A stretch of DNA of 64,000 nt. Source: Orrella marina. GTDB lineage: Bacteria > Pseudomonadota > Gammaproteobacteria > Burkholderiales > Burkholderiaceae_B. Below, in pieces: positions 41,264 to 49,424 of the stretch. Position numbers and translations under genes: made by a program. Location: the NCBI RefSeq assembly GCF_003058465.1, contig NZ_CP028901.1:992001-1056000 (forward strand), read 5' to 3'. Every line of letters starts with the position of its first letter. The stretch's first letter is position 1. The notes under the pieces are model-generated. The model did no database searches. It was not told the DNA's origin and saw only the letters and a program-made list of their open reading frames with translations.

Positions 41264-42063
41264 CAAACTTCGAACGTTGAAACTACCCGTACTGATCCTG
41301 GGCGGTCAGAACAGTATGCATGGAGCATACCGCACGCAGCTAACTGAACAATCGCATCACAAAGTGCAGGCTGTGACACGGTAGGGGCTGGCAACGCGGT
41401 ACTGCGTACACTTTCCTGAACACCTGGTACTACTAACATCGCACTTCGCCTGATATGGCTGCGCCAAGGCTAACAGCAAAATCAACAATTTTGCAGATTA
41501 GACAACCCTGAGTGTTCCGCGTGATGGACCAGACAGCTGAAATGTTTCAGAAATCAGACAAACATCGGTCGTAGCGTGGGCGCGTCGCTCCAGACAACTC
41601 AACCGAATATCCCGTCACTCACATCCACTGACTTCCAGACACGCTTGCGTACTCGTTGCGGTACTCGTTGCTGGATAAATCCCTGGAACTCTGACGAGCG
41701 GACGTCCCTGGAGCGCTGCCCGTGGGCAACATCCCTCATGTCTCATACTGCCGGCTAATTCCCGGCTAATTCCCGGCTAAGCAGGCCACTTCGCACGTAC
41801 CTTCTCTCAATGATCACACACGATCCTGTTGCCCGACATCATGCCGCCGTGCATACTGCACATTCGTTCTCTGGGCCCTCGCCGAGGTGGTGGTAGGAGT
41901 GATGCATCAAGTCAAGACGATGAAAGCGAAATGACGAGAGGCCCTGGCGCCAGATCGCCACCATCGCAAGCGCCGGCACAACTCCGATGGCTCGACGTGT
42001 CGACCAATCGCCGTGGCAGGAACCAGTACGAACACCAGACAACCTAACGTGGAAAGCAGCATC
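41264..42063. other. 800-bp spacer after the IS element
   Basis: Before the insertion this DNA lay upstream of the Bug gene that reads leftwards, so the displaced Bug promoter probably sits here near 41264-41400. A short repeat (41751-41782) is present. No gene is supportable. Confidence 0.45.
41751..41782. repeat. 11-bp direct repeats
   Basis: CCGGCTAATTC occurs twice in tandem, followed by a third incomplete copy (CCGGCTAAGC). Upstream, GGTACTCGTTGC-like units are also repeated at about 41649-41675. No function is evident. Confidence 0.75.
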
Positions 42064-43083
42064 GTGGACAGAATTGAACAGACCCGGCTGACAGCACTCG
42101 CTGTCAGTGCCTTGCAGTCGTACGGACTGAGCCCGTCGCATGCCGAACAAACTGCCGAGATTCTGGTCCTGGCCGATATGTTTGGCCTGCATACCCATGG
42201 ATTGAGCCGCGTGCAGTCCTATGGTGAACGCATCGAGCTTGGCGGCGTCAAGCGTGACCCCGACATTCGTATTGAAGAGGTCGGGCTGGCCATGAGTCGA
42301 GTGGATGGGGACGACGCCATTGGGCCGCTGGTCGGACAAATCAGTCTGCGCCAGGCAATGCAACAGGCACGCCACGCCGGGGTAGGGGCTGTGTTCGCCC
42401 GCGCCAGCAATCACTTCGGGCCGATCGCACCGTATTGCTACCTGGCAGCACAGGAAGGTTTCGCTTCCTTCATCTGCAGCAACGCCAGCCTGACGATAGC
42501 CCCTTGGGGCGGCAAGGAATCAAGGCTGGGTAACAGCCCTCTGGCGTTTGGCGTTCCCAACCCTGGGGGAGATCCCTTCATTCTCGATATGGCCTTAAGC
42601 GTGGCCGCGCGCGCCAAGATACGTCAGGCCATGCAGAAAGGAGAGTCCATTCCCGACACCTGGGCCACCGATATCGAAGGGCGACCGACCTCCGATCCGG
42701 CCAGGGCCTTGAGCGGGTTTCTGCTCGCCATTGGGGGACACAAAGGGTATGGGCTCGCGCTGGCCGTGGATCTGTTTGCAGGATTGCTATCCGGTTCGTC
42801 TTACCTCACTCACGTGAAGTCCTGGTCTGATGAGCCGGGTGAGCCATCGAAACTTGGCCATTTTTTCTTGCTGATCGATACGCGCAAACTGGGTTCCACA
42901 GAGTGGCTGACCGAGCGGATGCAGGACTTTGCAGGGATTCTGCATGACACCCCGGCATCGGATCCGGACCGTCCAGTGATTGTCCCTGGCGAAATCGAGC
43001 TCGATCGTTATCGACAGGCGCTTGCTGAAGGGGTGCCTGTATCCGAGCAGGTCCTTGCACACCTGCAATCACGGGCCAGGTGA
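42064..43083 (+). CDS. Ldh-family (malate/L-lactate/ureidoglycolate-type) NAD(P)-dependent dehydrogenase
   Basis: About 339 aa from the GTG at 42064, preceded by GGAAAG at 7-nt spacing; the frame is open to a GTG at 42013. Family landmarks: ILVLADMFGLHTHGLSRV (catalytic His region), ASNHFGPIAPYCYLAA, APWGGKESRLGNSPLAFGVP and GGHKGYGLALAVDLFAGLLSG. The fold is unlike classical lactate dehydrogenases; members reduce or oxidise 2-hydroxy acids, ureidoglycolate, sulfolactate or delta-1-piperideine-2-carboxylate. The neighbouring CysB-like regulator makes a sulfonate such as sulfolactate one option, but this is inference. A hairpin follows the stop. Confidence 0.9.
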   Translation: MDRIEQTRLTALAVSALQSYGLSPSHAEQTAEILVLADMFGLHTHGLSRVQSYGERIELGGVKRDPDIRIEEVGLAMSRVDGDDAIGPLVGQISLRQAMQQARHAGVGAVFARASNHFGPIAPYCYLAAQEGFASFICSNASLTIAPWGGKESRLGNSPLAFGVPNPGGDPFILDMALSVAARAKIRQAMQKGESIPDTWATDIEGRPTSDPARALSGFLLAIGGHKGYGLALAVDLFAGLLSGSSYLTHVKSWSDEPGEPSKLGHFFLLIDTRKLGSTEWLTERMQDFAGILHDTPASDPDRPVIVPGEIELDRYRQALAEGVPVSEQVLAHLQSRAR

Positions 43084-43102
43084 GTACTTGAAGCCAGGTG
43101 CG

Positions 43103-43127
43103 CAGCCCGGATTCGAAATCCGGGCTG
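43103..43127 (+). terminator. hairpin, probable terminator after the Ldh-family gene
   Basis: CAGCCCGGATT (43103-43113) pairs perfectly with AATCCGGGCTG (43117-43127) around CGA, 20 bp after the stop codon. ATTAGGATG follows, so there is no T-run. It may work with Rho or only protect the 3' end. Confidence 0.6.
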
Positions 43128-43303
43128 ATTAGGATGTGAGACAGCTCAATGAGTCTGGCGACACCTTGTTCTCTGATCTGAGGTTCGCCAGATAGTATTA
43201 TTGTTTACTAATTTATAGAATATTCCTTAAAACACAGCCGCTGATCGAGCGTCGCACCTGATCGTTGAGCTGACCCGGCTACTGGCCCATATTTCAGACA
43301 CCC

Positions 43304-44503
43304 ATGACAACTGACCCGCGTTTTTTTAACAAGAATCTGGTTCTTCTCATCCTGTGCCAGGGACTGTTTCTGATCAACAACGTCACTTTCATCGCTATCA
43401 ACGGACTGGTCGGGTTCAACCTGACCCCCATTCCCTGGATGGCGACCTTGCCCGTCATGGGTTATGTGGTCGGTGGGGCGCTCTCGACTTCGCTAGTGGC
43501 CAGGACGCAAAGCCGCTATGGACGCAAGCGATCGTTCCAGATCGGTTTGCTGGTGGCAATTTTATCGTCGCTCATCTGTGCCTATGCGGCCTGGAGCCAG
43601 AGTTTCTGGACTCTGGTTGCAGGAACCTTCATCGCGGGCTACTACAGTGCCAATGGCCAGCTCTACCGCTTTGCGGCCCCTGAACTGACAGCTGCCACCC
43701 ATCGCGAGAAAGCCATTTCCTGGGTACTTGCTGGGGGTCTGATCGGCGCGGTCGCTGGACCCAACCTTGCTTCATGGTCCAAGGACATCATGGCTGTCCC
43801 ATTCCTGGGCCCCTATCTGGTTCTCACGATTGTCGGGATCACCGGGTTGATCGTCATGACCCAGATCTCGTTTCCAGATGAAGTGAGGTCGCAAACCACG
43901 AGCAGTTCGGGCCGACCACTGTCAGAGATCATCAGTCAACCCATCTTCATCGTTGCAATGATCGGTGGCTCGCTGGGATACGGCGTTATGAATCTTCTCA
44001 TGGCGGCCACTCCGCTTGCCATGGATGTGCAAGGCTTCTCGTTTGCCGAATCGGCAACCGTTATCCAGTGGCATGTGATCGGCATGTTTGCCCCGGGATT
44101 TTTTACAGGTTCACTCATCAAGCGCTACGGCACACTGGAAGTGATGTGGGTGGGACTGCTGCTGAACATTGTCTGTGTGGTGGTGGCACTCTCGGGTACC
44201 TCCTATGAGCAGTTCCTGATTTCTCTCTTCTTGCTAGGTGTTGGGTGGAACTTCCTCTTCACAGGGGCAACCAACCTGGCGATGCAGTCCTACAGACCTG
44301 AAGAGAAAGACAAGGCCCAGGCTGCCATCAACTTCAGCGTGTTTTTCATCATGGCCGTTTCATCCTTCAGTTCCGGTGCACTGGTCACCACGCGAGGCTG
44401 GTTCTGGCTCAATGTGGGTTCCATCGTGCCGCTGGTCGTGATCGCAGTGGGTCTGACCTGGCTCTGGACCATGCGCCGTCAGGAAAGAATCAGAACCGCC
44501 TGA
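43304..44503 (+). CDS. MFS transporter
   Basis: 399 aa with about twelve hydrophobic segments. The loop between helices 2 and 3 carries the MFS signature as ARTQSRYGRKRSF. Other segments: LLILCQGLFLINNVTFIA (first helix) and ISLFLLGVGWNFLFTGATNL. The major facilitator superfamily moves small solutes with protons or sodium ions. It lies between the Ldh-family dehydrogenase and the LysR regulator on the same strand, so import or export of the local pathway's substrate is likely. Start ATG; no strong ribosome-binding site. Confidence 0.9.
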   Translation: MTTDPRFFNKNLVLLILCQGLFLINNVTFIAINGLVGFNLTPIPWMATLPVMGYVVGGALSTSLVARTQSRYGRKRSFQIGLLVAILSSLICAYAAWSQSFWTLVAGTFIAGYYSANGQLYRFAAPELTAATHREKAISWVLAGGLIGAVAGPNLASWSKDIMAVPFLGPYLVLTIVGITGLIVMTQISFPDEVRSQTTSSSGRPLSEIISQPIFIVAMIGGSLGYGVMNLLMAATPLAMDVQGFSFAESATVIQWHVIGMFAPGFFTGSLIKRYGTLEVMWVGLLLNIVCVVVALSGTSYEQFLISLFLLGVGWNFLFTGATNLAMQSYRPEEKDKAQAAINFSVFFIMAVSSFSSGALVTTRGWFWLNVGSIVPLVVIAVGLTWLWTMRRQERIRTA

Positions 44504-44536
44504 AGAAAGCAGTCGGTCATGACATTAACCCGATAT

Positions 44537-44564
44537 GTGACGACTGACGGGTGACGACTGACGG
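44537..44564. repeat. 14-bp exact tandem duplication
   Basis: GTGACGACTGACGG occurs twice head to tail with a third partial copy (GTGCTGAC), between the MFS gene and the LysR gene. It may mark the regulator's promoter region or be simple slippage. Confidence 0.85.
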
Positions 44565-44689
44565 GTGCTGACCGGGCCAAACCGGCACCTGGCGGATTTC
44601 GGGCGACGCGTTTGCGCCGAGCGGGCGAATGTGGCGCGGTCTGCTGCCTTACCGTGTCTGTTTCAGTCGATTTCACCGGAAAGGATGCA

Positions 44690-45640
44690 ATGAAGCTCAG
44701 CCACCTGAAAGCACTTTGCGAAATCATTGACAAAGACTTGCATTTGTCTGACGCAGCTTTTGCACTACATCGTTCGCAACCGGCCTTGAGCAGACAAATC
44801 CAGCAACTTGAAGAGGATCTCGGCACGATTCTGTTTGAACGGAGTCGAAACAGACTACTTCGACTCACGCCCCATGGTGAGTTTATTGTCGAGGTTGCTC
44901 GCCGCATCGTAGGAGACGCGAGCAACCTTCGCCGGTTCGCGCAAGACGCCAAAGACCAGGACGTCGGTACGCTGACATTAGCCACAACCCACACGCAGGC
45001 CCGCTACACGCTACCTCGGACAATCCAGCGTTTCATGGCTCAGTATGATCGAGTAGAGCTCACGTTGTTGCAGGGAAGCCCCGTCCAGTGTTGCGACATG
45101 GTCGCCAGGGGGCAAGCTGATCTGGCCGTCTGTGCAGAAGTGTACGATCGGGACGATGTCATTCAGTTGCCCTGCCATCAGATGCAGCGCATTGTTGTTA
45201 CGCAACCAGGCCATCCATTGCTGAGCCGACACCCGCTGACACTTGGGGACATTTGCCAGTATCCCCTCATCCTCTACGGAGAGGGCTTCAACGGTCGATC
45301 TGTGGTTGACAGTGCGTTTCAAGCCGCGGGATTGACACCCAAAGTCACACTCAGTGCAATTGACGCCGACGTCAGCAAGACTTATGTCGAAATGGGGCTT
45401 GGCATCGCGATACTGGCCTCGGTCACCTTCGATCCGGACAAAGATACAGGATTGCGCAGAGTGGATGCGAGTCACCTGTTCAGCTCTAGCAGCTTGTGTG
45501 TCGTAATGCGCCCGAATAGTTACCTGCGAAACTTCACGTATGAACTGATTCGATTATTTGCTCCGCATATCACCCGGATTCAGATCCAACAGGCGCTAAA
45601 TCGCACCAACTTGCCATACAGCCAAACGCCCAGTCTGTAG
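44690..45640 (+). CDS. CysB-like LysR-family transcriptional regulator
   Basis: 316 aa from the ATG at 44690, preceded by AAGGA; the open frame runs 26 codons further upstream. The N-terminal winged helix-turn-helix is MKLSHLKALCEIIDKDLHLS followed by DAAFALHRSQPALSRQIQQL. The effector domain resembles CysB and Cbl: TLATTHTQARYTLPRTI, SAIDADVSKTYVEMGLGIAI and DASHLFSSSSLCVVM. CysB proteins sense sulfate-derived or acetylserine signals and control sulfur use, but many relatives in Burkholderiales regulate other pathways. It probably controls the Bug/CoA-transferase genes just downstream and perhaps the MFS and Ldh genes. Confidence 0.92.
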   Translation: MKLSHLKALCEIIDKDLHLSDAAFALHRSQPALSRQIQQLEEDLGTILFERSRNRLLRLTPHGEFIVEVARRIVGDASNLRRFAQDAKDQDVGTLTLATTHTQARYTLPRTIQRFMAQYDRVELTLLQGSPVQCCDMVARGQADLAVCAEVYDRDDVIQLPCHQMQRIVVTQPGHPLLSRHPLTLGDICQYPLILYGEGFNGRSVVDSAFQAAGLTPKVTLSAIDADVSKTYVEMGLGIAILASVTFDPDKDTGLRRVDASHLFSSSSLCVVMRPNSYLRNFTYELIRLFAPHITRIQIQQALNRTNLPYSQTPSL

Positions 45641-45668
45641 CCTGAGTCCGGTTTCAGTATGTGAATCT

Positions 45669-45715
45669 TGCATTCTGACATGCAGATTTGCATTTGCCCT
45701 GACATTCTCTGCAAC
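45669..45715. promoter_or_regulatory. possible LysR-type operator region
   Basis: Between the LysR gene and the Bug gene are repeated dyads built on TGCA: TTGCATTCTGACATGCA, then TGCAGATTTGCA, then TGACATTCTCTGCAA. LysR regulators often bind such spaced dyads next to the genes they control. The case is suggestive only. Confidence 0.35.
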
Positions 45716-45765
45716 CTATTGTTGTCTCCTGTCGGCGTTTGCTGCTAGACCACAAGGAGACAAAT

Positions 45766-46749
45766 ATGAAACATTCATTGATCAGTTCAAGCCTCGCGAT
45801 GTCAATCCTGTTGCTTCTTTCCACCAGCGCAAGTCATGCGACAACAGATAACTTTCCAGACAAGCCTGTTCACCTGATAGTTGGGTTCGGTGCGGGTGGC
45901 GGGACAGATGTGGTTGCACGCGCCATCGCAAAACAGCTATCTCTGGAGCTGGGGCAGTCTGTTGTCGTTGAGAACAGGCCCGGCGCCGGCGGATCGATTG
46001 GCGCGAGCTATGTTGCCCGGGCAAAACCAGATGGCTACACGCTACTCTTCACCAGTGCAAGCAGCGTCACCATCAGCCCGGCCATCAACCCGAAACTCGA
46101 TTACACGCAGAGCGACTTCACACCGGTTGCGCAGGTAACGACCGCCCCGTTGTTACTCGCTGTCAACAAGGATCTGGGGATTCGTTCGGTTTCTGACTTG
46201 ATCGCCAGGACAAAAGAGAATCCTGGCGCTTTGAACTTCGCCTCGTCTGGTCTTGGTTCTGGCCCGCATCTGGCAGGTGTTTACTTCCAGCAGGAGGCGG
46301 ACGTTGACCTGACCCATGTGCCCTACAAAAGCGGCGCAGCGTCCGTGACGTCTGTCCTTGCTGGTGATACACAGGTCACGTTCGCGACAACGCCCACCTC
46401 GCTTGGCTTGATCCGGAGTGGCGAACTGGTTGGCTTGGCAGTTACTACCCGTGAGGCGACTGCTCTCGTGCCAGAACTGGAGGGCATGGCACAAGCTGGG
46501 CTGCCAGGCTACGAGATCTTCCAGTGGAATGGCGTCTTTGCGCCTGCCAACACGCCACAAGACGTTGTCGAGAAGCTCTTCACTGCCATAGAGTCTGCCA
46601 TGATGAATGAAGAAGTTCAAAAGAATATTCAATCGGCTGGCACCGACGTGAAGGTTTCTGCGTCGCCAGCAGCGTTTTCTGAGTTCCTTCAGGAAAACAA
46701 CAAGTTCTGGAGGGATCTGGTTAAAAGTAGTGGCGCAATCATCAACTGA
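45766..46749 (+). CDS. Bug/TctC-family periplasmic substrate-binding protein
   Basis: 327 aa from the ATG at 45766, preceded by AAGGAGAC at good spacing (the frame is open nine codons upstream). Signal peptide ends ASHA-TTDN. Bug landmarks: PVHLIVGFGAGGGTDVVAR, VVENRPGAGGSIGASYVARA, KPDGYTLLFTSA, DLTHVPYKSGAASVTS and the FAPANTPQDVVEKL segment. A perfect 15-bp hairpin lies 16 bp after its stop, before the CoA-transferase gene. Uptake of a carboxylate that is then activated by that CoA-transferase would be a sensible reading. Confidence 0.94.
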   Translation: MKHSLISSSLAMSILLLLSTSASHATTDNFPDKPVHLIVGFGAGGGTDVVARAIAKQLSLELGQSVVVENRPGAGGSIGASYVARAKPDGYTLLFTSASSVTISPAINPKLDYTQSDFTPVAQVTTAPLLLAVNKDLGIRSVSDLIARTKENPGALNFASSGLGSGPHLAGVYFQQEADVDLTHVPYKSGAASVTSVLAGDTQVTFATTPTSLGLIRSGELVGLAVTTREATALVPELEGMAQAGLPGYEIFQWNGVFAPANTPQDVVEKLFTAIESAMMNEEVQKNIQSAGTDVKVSASPAAFSEFLQENNKFWRDLVKSSGAIIN

Positions 46750-46765
46750 GCGACAGGATTGCTCC

Positions 46766-46802
46766 ACTATGCCATGGAGGCAGACGCCCTCCATGGCATA
46801 GT
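46766..46802 (+). terminator. 15-bp perfect hairpin between Bug gene and CoA-transferase gene
   Basis: ACTATGCCATGGAGG (46766-46780) and its exact reverse complement (46788-46802) flank a 7-nt loop, 16 bp after the Bug stop. TCAGTTCG follows, so the T-run is missing. It may be a partial terminator or a 3' stabiliser that gives more binding protein than enzyme from one operon. Confidence 0.65.
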
Positions 46803-46862
46803 TCAGTTCGCAGGCGAGGCTCGCGTTCGAACCGGCGGGAAAATTCATAAAAGGAACATCAT

Positions 46863-48074
46863 ATGCAGGCGTTTGAAGGAATTCGGATTATTGATCTGAC
46901 ACGGGTTCTTGCAGGACCCTACCTTTCCTACCAGTTTGCTCTGCTTGGAGCAGACGTCATCAAAGTCGAGCCAGTCATAAAAGGCGAGTCCACTCGCTGG
47001 CGTTCCGAAGGTGATGTGATTCTTGGCAATGCGGGCATGTCTCCATCATTCATTACGCAGGGTTCCAACAAGCGCTCGCTGACGCTGGACATCGATACAC
47101 CGAAAGGGCAGGAGATTTTCCTGAAACTGGTGCAAAGTGCTGACGTCGTTATCGAAAACCTTCGAACGGGCTCAATGGCCCGACGGGGTATCGGGTATGA
47201 AGATGCCAGAAAGGTCAATCCCGGCATCATTTATTGTTCGGTGACTGGTTATGGACAGAAGGGCCCCAAGGCAAGGTACCCGGCATACGATAGTGTGATC
47301 CAGGCAGCCTCAGGACTGATGAGTGTCACGGGAACCGATGCGAGTGGTCCTTTGAAAGCGGGGCCACCCGTTGTGGATTACGCAATGGGTCACGCAGGTG
47401 CATTTGCCGTTGCGGCCGCACTGTTTCACCGGCAACGAACCGGTCAGGGCCAGCACATCGATCTTTCGATGCTCGACACAAACCTGAGTCTGATGGCCTC
47501 CTTGCTAACCACGCACATGAATAGCGGCACAGTGCCAGGGCGGCGAGGAAACGAAGCCCCAAGTCGCTCTCCGGCATCCACCACATTCGAAACAAGCGAA
47601 GGATTGCTGGCAATCGCAATCAACGAACAACACCAGTTCGAACACCTGATGCAAACAGTCGGACTCGGCGACTGGCTCGGCGATGAAAGATTCAAAGATG
47701 CGGCAACGCGACGCCAACATACCGAAGTGTTGCGAGACGCCATCGCTCGTGCACTGTTGAGGCACCCGGCTAGTCACTGGGCATGTGCCCTGAACGAGGC
47801 CGGGGTGCCAGCAAGCGAGGTCGTCACGGTTGACCACGTCGTCAAAGATCCGCAGGTCGCAACGCGCGCCTATTTCAAATCTTTCTCTGCCGATGAGTGC
47901 GGTCTGTCGAAAGGCATCACCGTACCTCTGGCAACAGCCTACAAGTTCGAGACTGACGGACCCGAGATCCGGACACCCCCGCCCCGTGTGGGTGAGCATA
48001 CCGAGGCGATACTCATGAATCTCGGATATAACGAAGAAACGATTGATTCTCTGCGCAAGTCCAGCATCGTCTGA
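46863..48074 (+). CDS. CaiB/BaiF (family III) CoA-transferase
   Basis: 403 aa. The family swaps CoA between carboxylic acids through an aspartyl-CoA intermediate. Landmarks: GIRIIDLTRVLAGPYLSYQF, GADVIKVEPVIKGESTRW, NKRSLTLDIDTPKGQEIF, LKAGPPVVDYAMGHAGAFAV and GQHIDLSMLD. AAAGGA precedes the ATG. It follows the Bug protein in what is likely one transcript under the CysB-like regulator. It probably activates the imported acid for further breakdown; which acid cannot be told. Confidence 0.93.
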   Translation: MQAFEGIRIIDLTRVLAGPYLSYQFALLGADVIKVEPVIKGESTRWRSEGDVILGNAGMSPSFITQGSNKRSLTLDIDTPKGQEIFLKLVQSADVVIENLRTGSMARRGIGYEDARKVNPGIIYCSVTGYGQKGPKARYPAYDSVIQAASGLMSVTGTDASGPLKAGPPVVDYAMGHAGAFAVAAALFHRQRTGQGQHIDLSMLDTNLSLMASLLTTHMNSGTVPGRRGNEAPSRSPASTTFETSEGLLAIAINEQHQFEHLMQTVGLGDWLGDERFKDAATRRQHTEVLRDAIARALLRHPASHWACALNEAGVPASEVVTVDHVVKDPQVATRAYFKSFSADECGLSKGITVPLATAYKFETDGPEIRTPPPRVGEHTEAILMNLGYNEETIDSLRKSSIV

Positions 48075-48078
48075 CCCG

Positions 48079-48108
48079 GGTGATTCCAGGTGATTCCAGG
48101 TGATTCCG
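48079..48108. repeat. three tandem 10-bp units
   Basis: GGTGATTCCA twice, then GGTGATTCCG, begin 5 bp after the stop of the CoA-transferase gene. Another decamer array in the window's spacers. Confidence 0.85.
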
Positions 48109-48277
48109 CGCAATCCGGTTCCGATTCCCCTGGCGCGAAATGTCAGGTGAGAAAGCGCACGGTGAAGAAGTGAAGGCTGAAGGTGCGAGGTTGGGGGGAC
48201 CCCCAGTAACTCAGGCCCTGGTGCCAGAGCGCGGTTCAGCGGCCGGTCAAAAGACCGGTCAAGCTGCCTGCATCCTT

Positions 48278-48664
48278 TTACGGCGTCTTGCCAGCCTCGG
48301 TATTGCCTTGCTCATTCGCCCGTTCCCTGGTCTTGTCCGACTGCTTTTGCAGTTCGCGCAGGACATCCCGTTTGATGGCTGCCCGCATGAGCAACATCGC
48401 TGTGATAGGGGAGGTGATGATCAGAAAAAAGCTCACCAACAGGGTGTGGGCTACAAACCTGTCTTCGGTAAAGAACGCGGTCAATATGATGGCGACCACC
48501 ACACAAAACGACGCCAGCGTGTTGCCCAGGGTAGGGGCATGGATGCGGCTGTAGAAGTCGCGCAGGCGGATGAGTCCCAGCGATCCCGTGAACGCAAAGA
48601 ACCCGGCGATCACCAGTAGCAGCGAGACAATGATCTCGGCCCACAAGGGCAGGTCTGTCATCAT
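48278..48664 (-). CDS. mrpG: Mrp/Pha cation:proton antiporter subunit G
   Basis: 128 aa with three hydrophobic segments (EIIVSLLLVIAGFFAFTGS, NTLASFCVVVAIILTAFF, LLVSFFLIITSPITAMLLM) and the MrpG hallmark GLIRLRDFYSRIHAPT. Last gene of the operon; its ATG overlaps the mrpF stop by four bases. The Mrp complex exchanges Na+ (or K+) for protons at the inner membrane for pH and salt balance. All subunits are normally needed. Equivalent names are MnhG and PhaG. Confidence 0.95.
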   Translation of the reverse strand: MMTDLPLWAEIIVSLLLVIAGFFAFTGSLGLIRLRDFYSRIHAPTLGNTLASFCVVVAIILTAFFTEDRFVAHTLLVSFFLIITSPITAMLLMRAAIKRDVLRELQKQSDKTRERANEQGNTEAGKTP

Positions 48665-48942
48665 GGCTCGATCACCTCCCCACGCAACAGAAACTTTGCC
48701 ATCGCAACCGACCCGACGAAACCAAACACGCAGATCAGCAAGGCCACATCAAAGTACAGTGCAGAATCAAATCTCAGACCCAGTGTGAGCAACACCAACA
48801 TGCCGTTGATATACATGGTGTCAAGTGCCAGCACCCGGTCTGCCATGGTGGGGCCCGTGCTCAGACGGTACACCGCCAGCATGATGCCCAGCACAAAACA
48901 GCCCAGCGCGAAGATGGAGGCCAGATTGACAATCGAGCTCAC
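48661..48942 (-). CDS. mrpF: Mrp/Pha cation:proton antiporter subunit F
   Basis: 93 aa with three membrane segments. GPTMADRVLALDTMYINGM is the family signature, followed by LYFDVALLICVFGFVGSVAM. It overlaps mrpE (upstream) and mrpG (downstream) by four bases each (ATGA), so translation is coupled. Confidence 0.95.
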   Translation of the reverse strand: MSSIVNLASIFALGCFVLGIMLAVYRLSTGPTMADRVLALDTMYINGMLVLLTLGLRFDSALYFDVALLICVFGFVGSVAMAKFLLRGEVIEP

Positions 48943-49424
48943 TTGAATATCTCCTTGAGCGGACGTTCATAATCGTGCTGAATCTTGTGAATCCAGTGCG
49001 CTTCATCCTTCAGGTCGAGAACATGCAGGGTCAGCAGACCTTCTTCCTGAACGAATTCGGACCAGACTGTACCCGGGGTGTAAGTGATGATGCACGACAG
49101 TGCCGCCAGTCCATGAGGATCGGTCATGGTAAGTGGAATCCTGATGAATCCCGGCGTAGCCTGATCCCGGGTGAACCAGACAATCCTGGCCACTTCCATA
49201 TTCGAGCGCAGCACATCGAGTGCGACTCTGAACACCAGTTTCAAGGCCACCAGCGGACTCGATAGCCTGGCTCTGAGCGGGCGCAACGCATACGAACCGA
49301 ACCCGAAGAAAAGTGCCAGAATCAACCCCAGCACAATGTTGCCGACAGACAGGCTGTCATTGAGCAGTAGCCAGAGTCCCAGCAGCAACGTCGGTAGATA
49401 AAACCATTGCATCAGGCTCCTCAT
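48939..49424 (-). CDS. mrpE: Mrp/Pha cation:proton antiporter subunit E
   Basis: 161 aa. Two N-terminal membrane segments (FYLPTLLLGLWLLLN and NIVLGLILALFFGF) and a soluble C-terminal domain with CIITYTPGTVWSEF and LHVLDLKD, typical of MrpE. It overlaps mrpD and mrpF by four bases each. Confidence 0.95.
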   Translation of the reverse strand: MRSLMQWFYLPTLLLGLWLLLNDSLSVGNIVLGLILALFFGFGSYALRPLRARLSSPLVALKLVFRVALDVLRSNMEVARIVWFTRDQATPGFIRIPLTMTDPHGLAALSCIITYTPGTVWSEFVQEEGLLTLHVLDLKDEAHWIHKIQHDYERPLKEIFK

